DNA of 44,458 bases from Curvibacter soli (GTDB lineage Bacteria; Pseudomonadota; Gammaproteobacteria; Burkholderiales; Burkholderiaceae_C), in NCBI RefSeq assembly GCF_029211125.1, contig NZ_JARGEN010000038.1, positions 1 through 44,458 of the forward strand, written 5' to 3'. The notes beneath the pieces were generated by a model, which saw only the letters and a list, made by a program, of their open reading frames with translations, made no database searches and had not been told where the DNA came from. Of the stretch, positions 10,995-21,228 are shown piece after piece; positions within the stretch are counted from its first letter, which is position 1, and each line of letters begins with the position of its first letter. Position numbers and translations under genes: made by a program.

Positions 10995-12314
10995 TCAGTT
11001 GGAAGCGGGCGATTGTAGGGTGGCGGCCCAAGACCCGACATCCGCCAGCGGGTATGTGGTCTGCACGCCGCTGCCGTCGCGCAGCGCTTTGACGGACACT
11101 TCGCTGCGCAGCAGTTCGTCGGGGCCGAAGATCAGGCCGAAGGCAGCGCCACTGGCATCGGCCTTCTTGAACTGCGACTTCATGCTGCCCATGCCTTCCG
11201 CTCCCGCCGCGTGCATCTGCACGCGCACACCAGCCTCGCGTAGGCGCTGCAGTACCTGGAGCACCACGGGCATGGCCACCGCGTCGGGCACGATGGCATA
11301 CGCATCGGGCGTCGGCAGGGGGACGGGGGCACCGAGTTCCTTGACCAGTTCGAGCACGCGCTCGACGCCCAGGGCCCAGCCCACTGCCGGCGCGGGCTTG
11401 CCGCCGATCTGTTCGATGAGATAGTCGTAGCGCCCGCCAGCGCATATCGTGCCCTGGGCGCCGAGCCGGTCGGTGACGAACTCGAAGACCGTGAGGTTGT
11501 AGTAGTCCAGGCCGCGGACCAGCCGCGGGTTGACGGTCCACGGCACGCCATTCGCATCAAGGATGGCTTTCAGCGCATCGAAGTGCGCCAGGGACTCCTG
11601 CCCCAGGAAGTCGATGAGCCGCGGCGCGCTCTCCACCACCATCTTCATCGCGGGGTTCTTGGTATCCAGGATGCGCAGCGGATTGCTGTGCAGGCGCCTG
11701 CGCGCCTCCTCGTCGAGCAACGCCGCATGTTGCTCGAAGTGCGCGATCAATCGGGCGCGGTGCTGCGCACGCTCGGCAGGCTGGCCGAGGCTGTTGATTT
11801 CGAGCCGCCAGTCGGCCAAGCCCAGCCGCTTCCATAGAGCCACCGCGAGCAGGATAAGTTCGGCATCGACATCAGGCCCGGCGAAACCGAGAGCTTCCGC
11901 ACCGATCTGGTGAAACTGGCGGTAGCGGCCCCGCTGCGGCTTCTCGTGACGGAACATGGGGCCCATGTACCACAGGCGCTTGCCTCCGTCGTAGAGCAGA
12001 TTGTGCTCGGTCACCGCGCGTACCACGCTGGCCGTGTTTTCGGGGCGAAGCGTAAGGTGTTCGCCATTGAGCCTGTCCTCGAAGGAATACATCTCCTTCT
12101 CGACGATGTCGGTCACCTCGCCGATACCACGCACGAAGAGCTGCGTATGTTCCACGATGGGGGTACGTACGTTGCGGTAAGCATAGGCCGCCATCAACTC
12201 CCGCACGATCGCTTCCAGCCACTCCCAGCGGTAGGACTCGGCGGGAAGTACGTCGTTCATCCCCTTGACCGCAGCCAGCTTCTCCTGCCGGGCAGCGTCT
12301 TTCTCTATCGTCAT
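10995..12314 (-). CDS. hisS: Histidyl-tRNA synthetase
   Basis: HisS charges tRNA-His with histidine. The 439-residue class II synthetase contains motif 1 (the [20 protein letters not shown] region), motif 2 (the [20 protein letters not shown] region) and the histidine-specific stretch [27 protein letters not shown] and the C-terminal anticodon-binding domain follow. Length matches the family (about 424 residues in E. coli). I chose ATG 12314, preceded by GAGAACACT. The longer frame to 12413 would overlap ispG. Confidence 0.97.
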   Translation of the reverse strand: MTIEKDAARQEKLAAVKGMNDVLPAESYRWEWLEAIVRELMAAYAYRNVRTPIVEHTQLFVRGIGEVTDIVEKEMYSFEDRLNGEHLTLRPENTASVVRAVTEHNLLYDGGKRLWYMGPMFRHEKPQRGRYRQFHQIGAEALGFAGPDVDAELILLAVALWKRLGLADWRLEINSLGQPAERAQHRARLIAHFEQHAALLDEEARRRLHSNPLRILDTKNPAMKMVVESAPRLIDFLGQESLAHFDALKAILDANGVPWTVNPRLVRGLDYYNLTVFEFVTDRLGAQGTICAGGRYDYLIEQIGGKPAPAVGWALGVERVLELVKELGAPVPLPTPDAYAIVPDAVAMPVVLQVLQRLREAGVRVQMHAAGAEGMGSMKSQFKKADASGAAFGLIFGPDELLRSEVSVKALRDGSGVQTTYPLADVGSWAATLQSPASN

Positions 12315-12366
12315 AGTGTTCTCATGATGAGGAAGCAGCGGCGGCGCGCGGGACGCCCCTCGCCGC

Positions 12367-13629
<1,263 letters not shown>

Positions 13630-13646
13630 GGACTGATTCTCCACTT

Positions 13647-14627
13647 TCACTTCACCTCGAAACGGGCTACGTTCTCGCGCATCACGGGCGCCAGATCGAA
13701 CGCCTTGCCGCGCACCTGCACATCGGTTACATCCGCGCGACCGATAGTCACAGCCAATGGCGGTGCAACAGCCACGTCTGCGCTTTCTCCCGCACCCAGG
13801 GTACGTTGCAAGGCCACCGCACCCGTACCGTCGACGACCTTGATCCAGGAATCCGCGCGCGCCTTGAAAGAAAGCGTCGGCGCCGCGGCAGCGGCACCGG
13901 CATTCGCGGCGCTATCGATCTTGGCCGGCGTCGCACTGTCTGTCGTTTCAACTCGCCCATCCGCAACAGCAGGCGATGCAGCCCTGGCGACCTGGTGCGC
14001 TTCAGGCATCGGCGGCGAGACGTCTGCAGGAGAGGCTGCAACAACTGCAGGCGGTACTGGCGCCGCTTCGCCCGCCACGCTGCCCTCTGAAGCACTGGCG
14101 CCCGGTGCAGCAGGCTTTTCCACGGTCGTTCCGCCAAGCAGCGTCTGCGCAGCGCCGCTGGTAACCGTCAATTCAGGCTTGACGTACGGCCACACAACCA
14201 GAACGGCCACACCTATGAGCAAAAACAGCACCGCCCACACCATAGGTTTGGACGACGGTTCAGCCAAGGCGCTTTTGGAAAGCATCTTGTCGGACTTGAA
14301 GGGTGCGTTGAGGCCTGCATAGTCGGAGGAAAGGCGCGGCACTGGCGTCTGCGGCAAGAGTTCCAGTATGGGGCGCCCATCGATCTTCAGCGTGCGGGCC
14401 ACGCTGGAGGCCAATGCGCGGACGAAAACGGCATCCGCCGATTGCGCAAGCCGATCATGCTCAAGAGCCTCCAGTTTGGAAACCGGCACCTTGAGCGCAA
14501 CGGCAAGCGCGGCAATGTGCACTCCTGCAGCTTCCCGGGCCTGTTTCAGCAACTGCCCTGCCGTCGCCGCACCCGGAGCCAAGGCAGCCGCCGAGGAAGA
14601 CCAGGACTCGGACACGGAATCATTCAT
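13647..14627 (-). CDS. rodZ: RodZ-like cytoskeletal/HTH membrane protein
   Basis: RodZ links the MreB cytoskeleton to the cell-wall machinery in rod-shaped bacteria. The 326-residue protein has an N-terminal helix-turn-helix domain (about 24-90, with [19 protein letters not shown] and [12 protein letters not shown]). A basic stretch and one transmembrane helix (about 129-148) follow, then an Ala/Pro/Val-rich low-complexity periplasmic linker (about 160-245). The C-terminal DUF4115 domain contains [14 protein letters not shown]. This is the standard RodZ layout. ATG 14627 overlaps the pilF stop by 8 bases. The symbol is assigned by architecture and gene order (pilF-rodZ-ispG), since RodZ sequences diverge strongly. 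Confidence 0.88.
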   Translation of the reverse strand: MNDSVSESWSSSAAALAPGAATAGQLLKQAREAAGVHIAALAVALKVPVSKLEALEHDRLAQSADAVFVRALASSVARTLKIDGRPILELLPQTPVPRLSSDYAGLNAPFKSDKMLSKSALAEPSSKPMVWAVLFLLIGVAVLVVWPYVKPELTVTSGAAQTLLGGTTVEKPAAPGASASEGSVAGEAAPVPPAVVAASPADVSPPMPEAHQVARAASPAVADGRVETTDSATPAKIDSAANAGAAAAAPTLSFKARADSWIKVVDGTGAVALQRTLGAGESADVAVAPPLAVTIGRADVTDVQVRGKAFDLAPVMRENVARFEVK

Positions 14628-15450
14628 CGAAGGCCCCACGGTCAAAAGACGCCAATTCCTTGGAATCAGGAAAGCGCTTGCGCAATTGATCGACTAATTG
14701 CTGCATGGCAACGCGATCACCCACACTGCGCTCCACCTTGACACCCAGCCAAAGCGTCTCCGCGTTCGCATATTCGCTGTTGTTGATCCGCCGGATATAG
14801 AACTGGGCCCGCGCGTTCTCCTGGCGCTCGAAAAGCAGCAGCGCCAGATTGTAGCCCGTAATGGGATTGCCGGCATCAAGCTCATAGGCTTTGGACAACG
14901 TGCGCTCGGCTTCGGCCCGCAAACCGGCGCGCATCTGGCACAGACCCTGCGTCATGAGGGTCTTGGGCCGCGACCCGTATGTCGGATTGGACAACGCACG
15001 CTGGAAGAACTGGTCTGCCTCGCTGTAGCGTTTCTGCTCGCACAGCAGCCAGCCGTAGTTGTGCTCCGCGTCCGCATCGGATGCGTTCAACGCGATGGCG
15101 CGCTTGAACCCCTCCTCTGCAGAAGGAAAGTCGCCCAATCGCATATAGACTAGGCCACGGAGGTTGTAGGCCTCGCCATAGCTCGGGTCGATGGCCAGCG
15201 ACTGCTTCACCTCGTCCAATGCCACTGAAGTCTGGCCATGGTCGAAATAGCTCGATGCCAGCTCCAGACGGATGCGGGCGCGCCTGCGCACATCGGGCTC
15301 GTCCGAAGGTGTCACGATCTGCGACTGCGGCGCCGGGCCTTGCTGCGTCGTCACGGCGCATCCCGCCAGAAACACTCCACATGGCAATGCGCTCAGGAAG
15401 AGCAATGCCCACTTGCCCGAGCATTCCCAACACCTGGGGAACCACACCAT
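14620..15450 (-). CDS. pilF: Type IV pilus biogenesis lipoprotein PilF/PilW
   Basis: PilF (PilW) is an outer-membrane lipoprotein with TPR repeats that helps the secretin PilQ localise and multimerise. The 276-residue protein has a long signal region ending in the lipobox FLAGC (cysteine at 31). At least four TPR units follow (SYFDHGQTSVALDEVKQSL, AYNLRGLVYMRLGDFPSAEE, HNYGWLLCEQKRYSEADQFF). I chose ATG 15450: AAAGGGG lies just before it, and it begins two bases after the rlmN stop. The much longer frame (to 15570) runs into rlmN. Confidence 0.93.
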   Translation of the reverse strand: MVWFPRCWECSGKWALLFLSALPCGVFLAGCAVTTQQGPAPQSQIVTPSDEPDVRRRARIRLELASSYFDHGQTSVALDEVKQSLAIDPSYGEAYNLRGLVYMRLGDFPSAEEGFKRAIALNASDADAEHNYGWLLCEQKRYSEADQFFQRALSNPTYGSRPKTLMTQGLCQMRAGLRAEAERTLSKAYELDAGNPITGYNLALLLFERQENARAQFYIRRINNSEYANAETLWLGVKVERSVGDRVAMQQLVDQLRKRFPDSKELASFDRGAFDE

Positions 15451-15452
15451 AT

Positions 15453-16604
15453 TCACGCCCCTTTGATTTCGGTTGTGACTGCCACAGGCCGGAGCCTCAC
15501 GCTCCGCTGCTGCGCCATGCGCTCGACAACCCGCGTGCGGTCTTTGACGTCGCCGGCCAATTGCCCGCACGCCGCATCGATATCGTCGCCGCGCGTCTTG
15601 CGAATCGTCGTCACGATACCAGCATCGCCGAGGATTCTTGCGAAAGCCGCAACGCGATCAAGGGGTGAACGGCTCAGGCCCGAAGCGGGAAATGGATTGA
15701 AAGGGATCAGGTTGAACTTGCACCAGACACCCTGGCCCGCATGGGCGCGAACCAGCGCGATGAGCTGCTGCGCGTGCTCGATGGAGTCGTTGACGCCATC
15801 GAGCATGCAGTACTCCAAAGTGACGAAGTCGCGCGGCGCATGAACGAGGTAGCGGTTGCAGGCGTCGAGCAGTTCCGCCAGCGGGTACTTGCGGTTCAGC
15901 GGCACGAGTTGGTCGCGCAACACATCATTGGGTGCATGCAGCGACACCGCAAGGGCTACGGGGCAATCCTGCGCCAGCCGGTCCATCATGGGCACCACCC
16001 CTGATGTGGAGACCGTCACCCTTCGCCGCGACAGGCCGTAGCCATGGTCGTCGAGCATGCTGCGCAAGGCCGGCACGAGCGCGCCGTAGTTCTGCAGCGG
16101 CTCGCCCATGCCCATCATCACCACGTTGGAGATGACGCGTTCGTCTCGTCCCAGATGCTGGCGCAGGAAATGCTCCGCGAACCAGAGTTGCGCGATGATT
16201 TCACCGGTGGACAAATTGCGGCTGAAACCCTGGTGGCCCGTCGAACAGAACCGGCACCCCACCGCGCAGCCCGCCTGCGAGGACACGCACAAGGTGCCCC
16301 GGTCGTCTTCAGGGATGAACACCGTTTCGACGGCATTGCCATCACCCACGTCGAACAGCCACTTCATCGTGCCGTCACCCGAGGCGTGCTGCGAGATGAC
16401 AGGCAGCCCGCGTATGAAGGCCGTTGTTTTCAGCTTCTTGCGCAACGATTTGGCAAGATCGCTCATCGCGTCGAATTCACTGGCGCCGCGCTGATGAATC
16501 CATCGGAAAAGCTGCGTCGCACGGAAGCGCTTCTCGCCCAACTGCTCGCAGAAGGCTGCGAGCCGCTCAAGATCGAAGTCAAGCAAATTGACGAGCTGGG
16601 ACAT
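15453..16604 (-). CDS. rlmN: Dual-specificity RNA methyltransferase RlmN
   Basis: RlmN is a radical-SAM enzyme that methylates C2 of A2503 in 23S rRNA and A37 in some tRNAs. The 383-residue protein shows the CxxxCxxC cluster at about 113, 117 and 120 ([12 protein letters not shown]). The family GEPLQNY motif and a C-terminal cysteine needed for the methylation mechanism (ACGQL near 357) are also present. Length is normal. ATG 16604 is preceded by GGAGGCGGC, a strong ribosome binding site. It lies between ndk and pilF, the conserved order. Confidence 0.97.
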   Translation of the reverse strand: MSQLVNLLDFDLERLAAFCEQLGEKRFRATQLFRWIHQRGASEFDAMSDLAKSLRKKLKTTAFIRGLPVISQHASGDGTMKWLFDVGDGNAVETVFIPEDDRGTLCVSSQAGCAVGCRFCSTGHQGFSRNLSTGEIIAQLWFAEHFLRQHLGRDERVISNVVMMGMGEPLQNYGALVPALRSMLDDHGYGLSRRRVTVSTSGVVPMMDRLAQDCPVALAVSLHAPNDVLRDQLVPLNRKYPLAELLDACNRYLVHAPRDFVTLEYCMLDGVNDSIEHAQQLIALVRAHAGQGVWCKFNLIPFNPFPASGLSRSPLDRVAAFARILGDAGIVTTIRKTRGDDIDAACGQLAGDVKDRTRVVERMAQQRSVRLRPVAVTTEIKGA

Positions 16605-16684
16605 GCCGCCTCCGTGCTGTGCCTTGCGCCCTTTTCCCTCTCAGCCCGCACTGCTGCGCAGCAGCCGTCCGAAGGGAACGGGCC

Positions 16685-17110
16685 TCAGCGCGAATAGACG
16701 TCCAGAGCAGGAAAGAAAAACGCCACCTCGACCGCCGCCGTCTCAGTCGCGTCGGAGCCGTGGACAGCATTGGCGTCGATGCTGTCGGCGAAATCGGCGC
16801 GGATAGTGCCGGCAGCAGCCTTCTTGGGGTCGGTCGCCCCCATCAGTTCGCGGTTCTTCAAAATGGCGTTCTCGCCTTCGAGCACCTGCACGAACACCGG
16901 GCCGGAGATCATGAAATCGACGAGATCCTTGAAGAAAGGCCGCTCCTTGTGCACCGCATAGAACTGCTCGGCCTCCAGGCGCGAAAGCTGCACCATGCGC
17001 GCCGCGGCGACCTTCAGTCCTGCAGCCTCGAAACGGGAAACTATCTGACCGATCACGTTCTTGGCGACGGCGTCTGGCTTGATGATGGAGAGCGTGCGTT
17101 CGATTGCCAT
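16685..17110 (-). CDS. ndk: Nucleoside diphosphate kinase
   Basis: Ndk exchanges the terminal phosphate between nucleoside tri- and diphosphates to balance NTP pools. The 141-residue protein has the typical start [14 protein letters not shown] and the active-site NAVHGSDA with the phosphorylated histidine at 117. GAGGAAG before ATG 17110 supports the start. It appears to be the first gene of the ndk-rlmN-pilF-rodZ-ispG-hisS-yfgM-bamB-der cluster. An 80-base gap separates it from rlmN, in which a perfect 14-base palindrome (16651-16664) occurs. Confidence 0.98.
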   Translation of the reverse strand: MAIERTLSIIKPDAVAKNVIGQIVSRFEAAGLKVAAARMVQLSRLEAEQFYAVHKERPFFKDLVDFMISGPVFVQVLEGENAILKNRELMGATDPKKAAAGTIRADFADSIDANAVHGSDATETAAVEVAFFFPALDVYSR

Positions 17111-17174
17111 GGTGGATCTTCCTCAACTTTTTGGATGAATACGGAACTTGCGCCCTGTGGGAGCAAAGTCTTTG

Positions 17175-17180
17175 ATTTTA
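17175..17180 (-). promoter_or_regulatory. Possible -10 box for ndk
   Basis: On the minus strand this reads TAAAAT, about 65 bases before the ndk start, in the most A+T-rich part of the ndk upstream gap. The hexamer 17 bases upstream (GTAAAG) is a poor -35 match. The call rests on position and the -10 match only. Confidence 0.35.
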
Positions 17181-17239
17181 TCTTGAATGCATGGCCGCTT
17201 TACGGCTTGCCCGAGATGCCCGGGCCAGCAAGCAGGCGC

Positions 17240-18535
17240 TTACCGTCCCCAACCGCCCCGCCGGGTGCCATTGCGCCGCGCGCCGCCACCCTGGCCATTC
17301 TGGCGCTGGCGCGAAACCCCATCCGCACCGATATAGCCCAGCGAGGTCTTCATGGGGTCGGGCTGCCCACCATTGGGCTGCCTGCCCATGCTGTCACGCT
17401 TTGCATCGCCTGCCGGTTTGCCCCCCCGGGGAGGCTGTCCGTTGCCCGCAGGGGCCCCGCGAGGACTGCGGCTGCTACGGTGGTCATCGCCCATCGTCTC
17501 CTGGAAGCGGCCTGCATCCAGGCCAACCGCCTGCATGAGCGCACGGATCTCGCGCTCGTTCAACTCGATCCAGAAGCCGCGCCGCAAACCGCGCGGCAGC
17601 GCCATTGCCCCATAGCGTATGCGGATCAGACGACTCACTGCATGTCCGACAGCTTCGAGCATGCGCCGCACTTCGCGATTGCGCCCTTCGGAGATCGTCA
17701 CGCGATACCAGCAGTTCGCACCCTCCCCACCGCCGTCTTCGATGGAGCCGAACTGTGCCATGCCGTCGTCGAGCGCGATGCCGTCGAGCAGGCGCTGCTT
17801 TTCCTCGTTGCTGAGCGCTCCCAGGACGCGCACCGCATATTCGCGCTCCAGGCCGAACCGCGGATGCATCAGGGTATTGGCAAGTTCACCGGAACTGGTG
17901 AGCAACAGCAGGCCTTCGGTATTGAGGTCGAGCCGACCGACCGACTGCCACTTTCCTTGCGGCAGGCGCGGCAGCTTGCGGAACACGGTCGGACGGTTCT
18001 GCGGGTCGTCGTGTGTAACAACCTCGCCAGCCGGCTTGTGGTAAGCGATCACGCGCGGCGGCGGCGGTGCGATGCGCAACCGGATCGGCTTGCCGTTGAC
18101 TTTGACCTGGTCGCCGAACTGGATGCGCTGGCCGATATGCGCAGGCTCGTTGTTGACGGAGATGCGGCCCTCGATGATGAGTTGCTCCATCTCGAGCCGC
18201 GAACCCAGGCCGGCCTGTGCCAATACCTTGTGCAGCTTCGGCGTTTCGGTTTGCGGCGCCAGCACGCGCTTGGGCCGAGCAGTGGCATCGGCACTGGTTT
18301 CATCGGCATCGAACCGGCCCGACACCACGTCGACAAACCTCGTGGGGGGCGAAGCATCTGGAGGAGAATCGACCAACGCATCGTCCGGGCCTTGCGCATC
18401 CGGATTCGAAAGCAATGGCACAGCCGGAGCGCCCTTGGCCTGCAACTTGTGCTTACGAGGCGCGTCCACCGAGGGTATCGGCTCCGGATCGGTCCCATCA
18501 AGGGGCACTGCATTGTCTGTCGTGGATTCGTTCAT
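17240..18535 (-). CDS. rluB: 23S rRNA pseudouridine synthase RluB
   Basis: RluB isomerises a uridine (U2605 in E. coli) in 23S rRNA. The 431-residue protein has an S4 RNA-binding domain (about 98-150) and the catalytic domain with [14 protein letters not shown] (about 199-212, catalytic aspartate near 203). The [20 protein letters not shown] motif typical of the RsuA/RluB/E/F group follows. It carries an acidic, Pro/Ala/Asp-rich N-terminal extension of about 95 residues and a Gly/Arg-rich tail ending in RRGGWGR, both common as unstructured additions. ATG 18535 overlaps the scpB stop as ATGA, indicating coupled translation; scpB-rluB linkage is widespread. Confidence 0.94.
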   Translation of the reverse strand: MNESTTDNAVPLDGTDPEPIPSVDAPRKHKLQAKGAPAVPLLSNPDAQGPDDALVDSPPDASPPTRFVDVVSGRFDADETSADATARPKRVLAPQTETPKLHKVLAQAGLGSRLEMEQLIIEGRISVNNEPAHIGQRIQFGDQVKVNGKPIRLRIAPPPPRVIAYHKPAGEVVTHDDPQNRPTVFRKLPRLPQGKWQSVGRLDLNTEGLLLLTSSGELANTLMHPRFGLEREYAVRVLGALSNEEKQRLLDGIALDDGMAQFGSIEDGGGEGANCWYRVTISEGRNREVRRMLEAVGHAVSRLIRIRYGAMALPRGLRRGFWIELNEREIRALMQAVGLDAGRFQETMGDDHRSSRSPRGAPAGNGQPPRGGKPAGDAKRDSMGRQPNGGQPDPMKTSLGYIGADGVSRQRQNGQGGGARRNGTRRGGWGR

Positions 18536-19230
18536 GAATGGATTCCGTCATCGGCGTGTCCGGCGCCGTCGGTCGTTGATGCGGGAAGGTCTGCAACCGC
18601 ATCGCCCGGACGCGCCTCCTCAGAAAGCACAGCCGCTTCAGCCATGGGCAGACCCTGCTGCGCTTCGTCGGCAACGGGGAGTTCCTCCTGCAGCACATCG
18701 AGCAAGGCACCTTGTTGCGCAGGACTATCCAGTTCGGGCAATTGCTCCAGCGATTGGAGCCCCAGATCGTCTAGGAACTGGCGCGTGGTGGCGAACAGGG
18801 CCGGCCGGCCCACCGTCTCGCGGTGGCCGATCACCTCGACCCAGCCGCGGTCCTCCAATTGCTTGACGATCAGGCTGTTGACCGTCACGCCACGGATGTC
18901 CTCAATGTCGCCCCGCGTCACCGGCTGGCGGTAGGCGATGATGGCCAGGGTCTCCAGCGTGGCCCGCGTATAGCGCGGCGGCTTCTCGGGATGCAGCCGG
19001 TCGAGGTACTCGCGCATCTCGGGCCGGCTCTGGAAGCGCCAGCCCGATGCCACCTGAACCAGTTCCACGCCGCGCAGCGTCCACTCCTGCTGCAGTGCAG
19101 CCAGCATGTCCTTTATGGTGTCGGCACCCAGCGCATCGTCGAAAAGCACGCGCAAATCCCGCAGCGGCATGGGCTGGGCTGCGCAGATCAATGCGGTTTC
19201 AAGGACGCGCTTTGCGTCCGCGGTGTTCAT
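18532..19230 (-). CDS. scpB: Segregation and condensation protein B
   Basis: ScpB is a winged-helix partner of the kleisin ScpA and of SMC in chromosome condensation. The 232-residue protein shows the family core [23 protein letters not shown] near 90-112 and [18 protein letters not shown] near 139-156. An acidic Ala/Glu-rich C-terminal tail (about 165-232) follows. scpA is not in the window. The start at 19230 lacks an obvious ribosome binding site. The downstream rluB overlaps by 4 bases. Confidence 0.94.
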   Translation of the reverse strand: MNTADAKRVLETALICAAQPMPLRDLRVLFDDALGADTIKDMLAALQQEWTLRGVELVQVASGWRFQSRPEMREYLDRLHPEKPPRYTRATLETLAIIAYRQPVTRGDIEDIRGVTVNSLIVKQLEDRGWVEVIGHRETVGRPALFATTRQFLDDLGLQSLEQLPELDSPAQQGALLDVLQEELPVADEAQQGLPMAEAAVLSEEARPGDAVADLPASTTDGAGHADDGIHS

Positions 19231-19369
19231 GGTCGATGACTCGTAAAGAAGCGCCGCTGGCGCGGTACGGCACGGTGGAGTAGCTCGAAGAGTACGGCGC
19301 GGGAGGCGGAAAACGCCTTGCGCGGAACCGGCGCAACCAAGCGGAAGCCGGCAAAACCGGTTTGCTCAG

Positions 19370-20368
19370 TCAGCCGTCATGGCCATTGTAGCGCACGCCC
19401 CATGCCGCCAAGGCATTGGCAAAGTCCTGCGGCAAGGCAGACGCGAAAACCTGCGGCGCACCGGACACCGGATGCGTGAATGCCAGCCGGTATGCATGCA
19501 GCGCCTGCCGCTGCATACCTGCCAGCGCAGCGCCGCCGTACAGCGCGTCGGCCAGCAGTGGATGTCCTATGTGCGCCATGTGCACCCGTATCTGGTGGGT
19601 ACGACCCGTGTGCAGCGTGCAGCGCACCCAGCACCCCTGCGCGGCGTTCTCCATCAGCTCGATATCGGTGCGGGCAGCCTTACCCGCATGCCGCAGCGGG
19701 TCGACCACGGCCATGCGCAGCCGGTTGCGCGGGTCGCGCCCGATCGCAGCGTCGACCCTGCGCTGGACCGGCCCGGTCCACGGGCGGTGCGCCAGCGCCA
19801 TGTATTGGCGACCCACCGTGCGCTCGCCGATCATGCGTACCAGCGCATCCATGGTGACGCGGTCGCGCGCCACCACCATGAGGCCACTGGTGTCCTTGTC
19901 CAGCCGGTGCACGATGCCCCCGCGCGGCAGTAGCGCGGCACGGGCATCGCGCGCCAGAAGCGCATTGAGCAGTGTGCCGCTCCAGTTGCCTGGCGCCGGG
20001 TGGACGACCAACCCAGCCGGCTTGTCGACGACCAGCAAATGGTCGTCCTCGAACACCACGGAAAGCGGTATCGGCTCAGGGCGGAAAGCCTGGCTTTGCG
20101 GCGTGGGCCGCAGCGAGACCGCCACCTCGTCGCCGAGCTTGATCCGCACCGCACTCTTGGACACAACGGCGCCGTTTAAGCACACAGCCCCTTCCTCGAT
20201 CAGTTTCTGCAAATAGCTGCGCGAAAATTCGGGCACCGTATCGCCAAGAGCCCGGTCCAGGCGCTGGCCATGCTGGCCTTCGCCCATGGCGACGACCCGC
20301 CGCTCCTCGTCTGTGTCCGGGGGGCCGTCGTCCTCGGGGAATGCATCCATGGCAGCATGTAACTGCAT
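19370..20368 (-). CDS. rluD: 23S rRNA pseudouridine synthase RluD
   Basis: RluD makes pseudouridines 1911, 1915 and 1917 in helix 69 of 23S rRNA. The 332-residue protein has an S4 domain (RLDRALGDTVPEFSRSYLQKLI near 36-57) and the RluA-family catalytic motif GIVHRLDKDTSG at about 151-162, with the aspartate near 157. I chose ATG 20368. ATG 20350 is also possible, and neither has a clear ribosome binding site. The frame runs further upstream but only as a shadow of bamD. It is divergent from bamD with 53 bases between them; the bamD-rluD pair is conserved in proteobacteria. Confidence 0.93.
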   Translation of the reverse strand: MQLHAAMDAFPEDDGPPDTDEERRVVAMGEGQHGQRLDRALGDTVPEFSRSYLQKLIEEGAVCLNGAVVSKSAVRIKLGDEVAVSLRPTPQSQAFRPEPIPLSVVFEDDHLLVVDKPAGLVVHPAPGNWSGTLLNALLARDARAALLPRGGIVHRLDKDTSGLMVVARDRVTMDALVRMIGERTVGRQYMALAHRPWTGPVQRRVDAAIGRDPRNRLRMAVVDPLRHAGKAARTDIELMENAAQGCWVRCTLHTGRTHQIRVHMAHIGHPLLADALYGGAALAGMQRQALHAYRLAFTHPVSGAPQVFASALPQDFANALAAWGVRYNGHDG

Positions 20369-20383
20369 CGCAGGGGGCGTCGA

Positions 20384-20389
20384 TATAAT
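20384..20389 (+). promoter_or_regulatory. Consensus -10 box for bamD
   Basis: A perfect TATAAT lies about 33 bases before the bamD start, in the short gap to the divergent rluD gene. No good -35 element is visible at 16-18 bases, so an activator or a weak -35 may be involved. Confidence 0.55.
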
Positions 20390-20421
20390 CGTCCGGCTCG
20401 TTTTCAAGAAGGTTGTCCGTG

Positions 20422-21228
20422 ATGCTTCGCGCGAAATTATCGGCATTGTCCACCGTGGTCGTAGCATGCGCCGCAGTGCTCTTGGGCGGCTGCTCCACCA
20501 CCGATGTGGACAAGACCGCCAACTGGAGCCCGAACCGTATCTACTCGGAAGCCAAGGACGAACTGAGCAACGGCTCCTACGACAAGGCCGTTCCATTGTT
20601 CGAAAAGCTCGAAGGCCGCGCTGCCGGCACGCCGCTGGCCCAGCAGGCACAGCTCGAAAAGGCCTATGCGCAATACAAGGGCGGCGAAAAGGCGCAGGCG
20701 ATCGCCACGCTGGATCGTTTCCTGAAGCTGCATCCAGCCAGCCCGGCCGTGGACTATGCGCTCTACCTCAAAGGGGTCGTCAACTTCAACGACGACCTGG
20801 GCTTGTTCTCTGCGTTGTCGCGCCAGGATCTGTCGGAGCGCGACCAAAAGGCTGCGCAAGAATCCTACGAGGCATTCCGCGAGCTGACGAACCGTTTCCC
20901 TGAATCCCGTTACACACCCGATGCCCGCCAGCGCATGGTCTACATCGTGAATTCGCTGGCGCAGTACGACGTGCATGTGGCGCGCTACTACTACCGGCGC
21001 GGGGCCTACGTGGCGGCCATCAGCCGGGCGCAGTCGGCGCTGGCGGAGTACCGCGACGTGCCGGCGCTCGAAGAGGCGCTCTACATCCTGATCCAGTCCT
21101 ACGATGCGCTCGGCATGGCGCAGTTGCGCGACGACGCGCGCCGCGTCATGGATGCCAGCTACCCCCAGAGCCAGTACCTGACCCGCGGGTTCAGGGCCAA
21201 TTCGGATCCGTGGTGGAAGCTCTGGTGA
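20422..21228 (+). CDS. bamD: Outer membrane assembly lipoprotein BamD
   Basis: BamD (ComL) is the essential TPR lipoprotein of the BAM complex. The 268-residue protein has a signal peptide ending in LLGGC (lipidated cysteine near 24). TPR units follow, including IYSEAKDELSNGSYDKAVPL, VDYALYLKGVVNFND and the YYYRRGAYVAAISRAQ motif. AAGAAGG lies upstream; ATG 20422 and the adjacent GTG 20419 are both possible starts. The 3' end overlaps the convergent dinG-like gene by 38 bases. Confidence 0.96.
   Translation: MLRAKLSALSTVVVACAAVLLGGCSTTDVDKTANWSPNRIYSEAKDELSNGSYDKAVPLFEKLEGRAAGTPLAQQAQLEKAYAQYKGGEKAQAIATLDRFLKLHPASPAVDYALYLKGVVNFNDDLGLFSALSRQDLSERDQKAAQESYEAFRELTNRFPESRYTPDARQRMVYIVNSLAQYDVHVARYYYRRGAYVAAISRAQSALAEYRDVPALEEALYILIQSYDALGMAQLRDDARRVMDASYPQSQYLTRGFRANSDPWWKLW

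Noticed and set aside
16619-18934. 771-codon open frame opposite ndk, rluB and scpB
   Set aside because: It spans three well-supported genes on the other strand and has no domain-like sequence.
20369-20650. Upstream extension of rluD
   Set aside because: It is antisense to bamD, with Arg/Ser/Pro-rich sequence and no similarity to the S4 domain.
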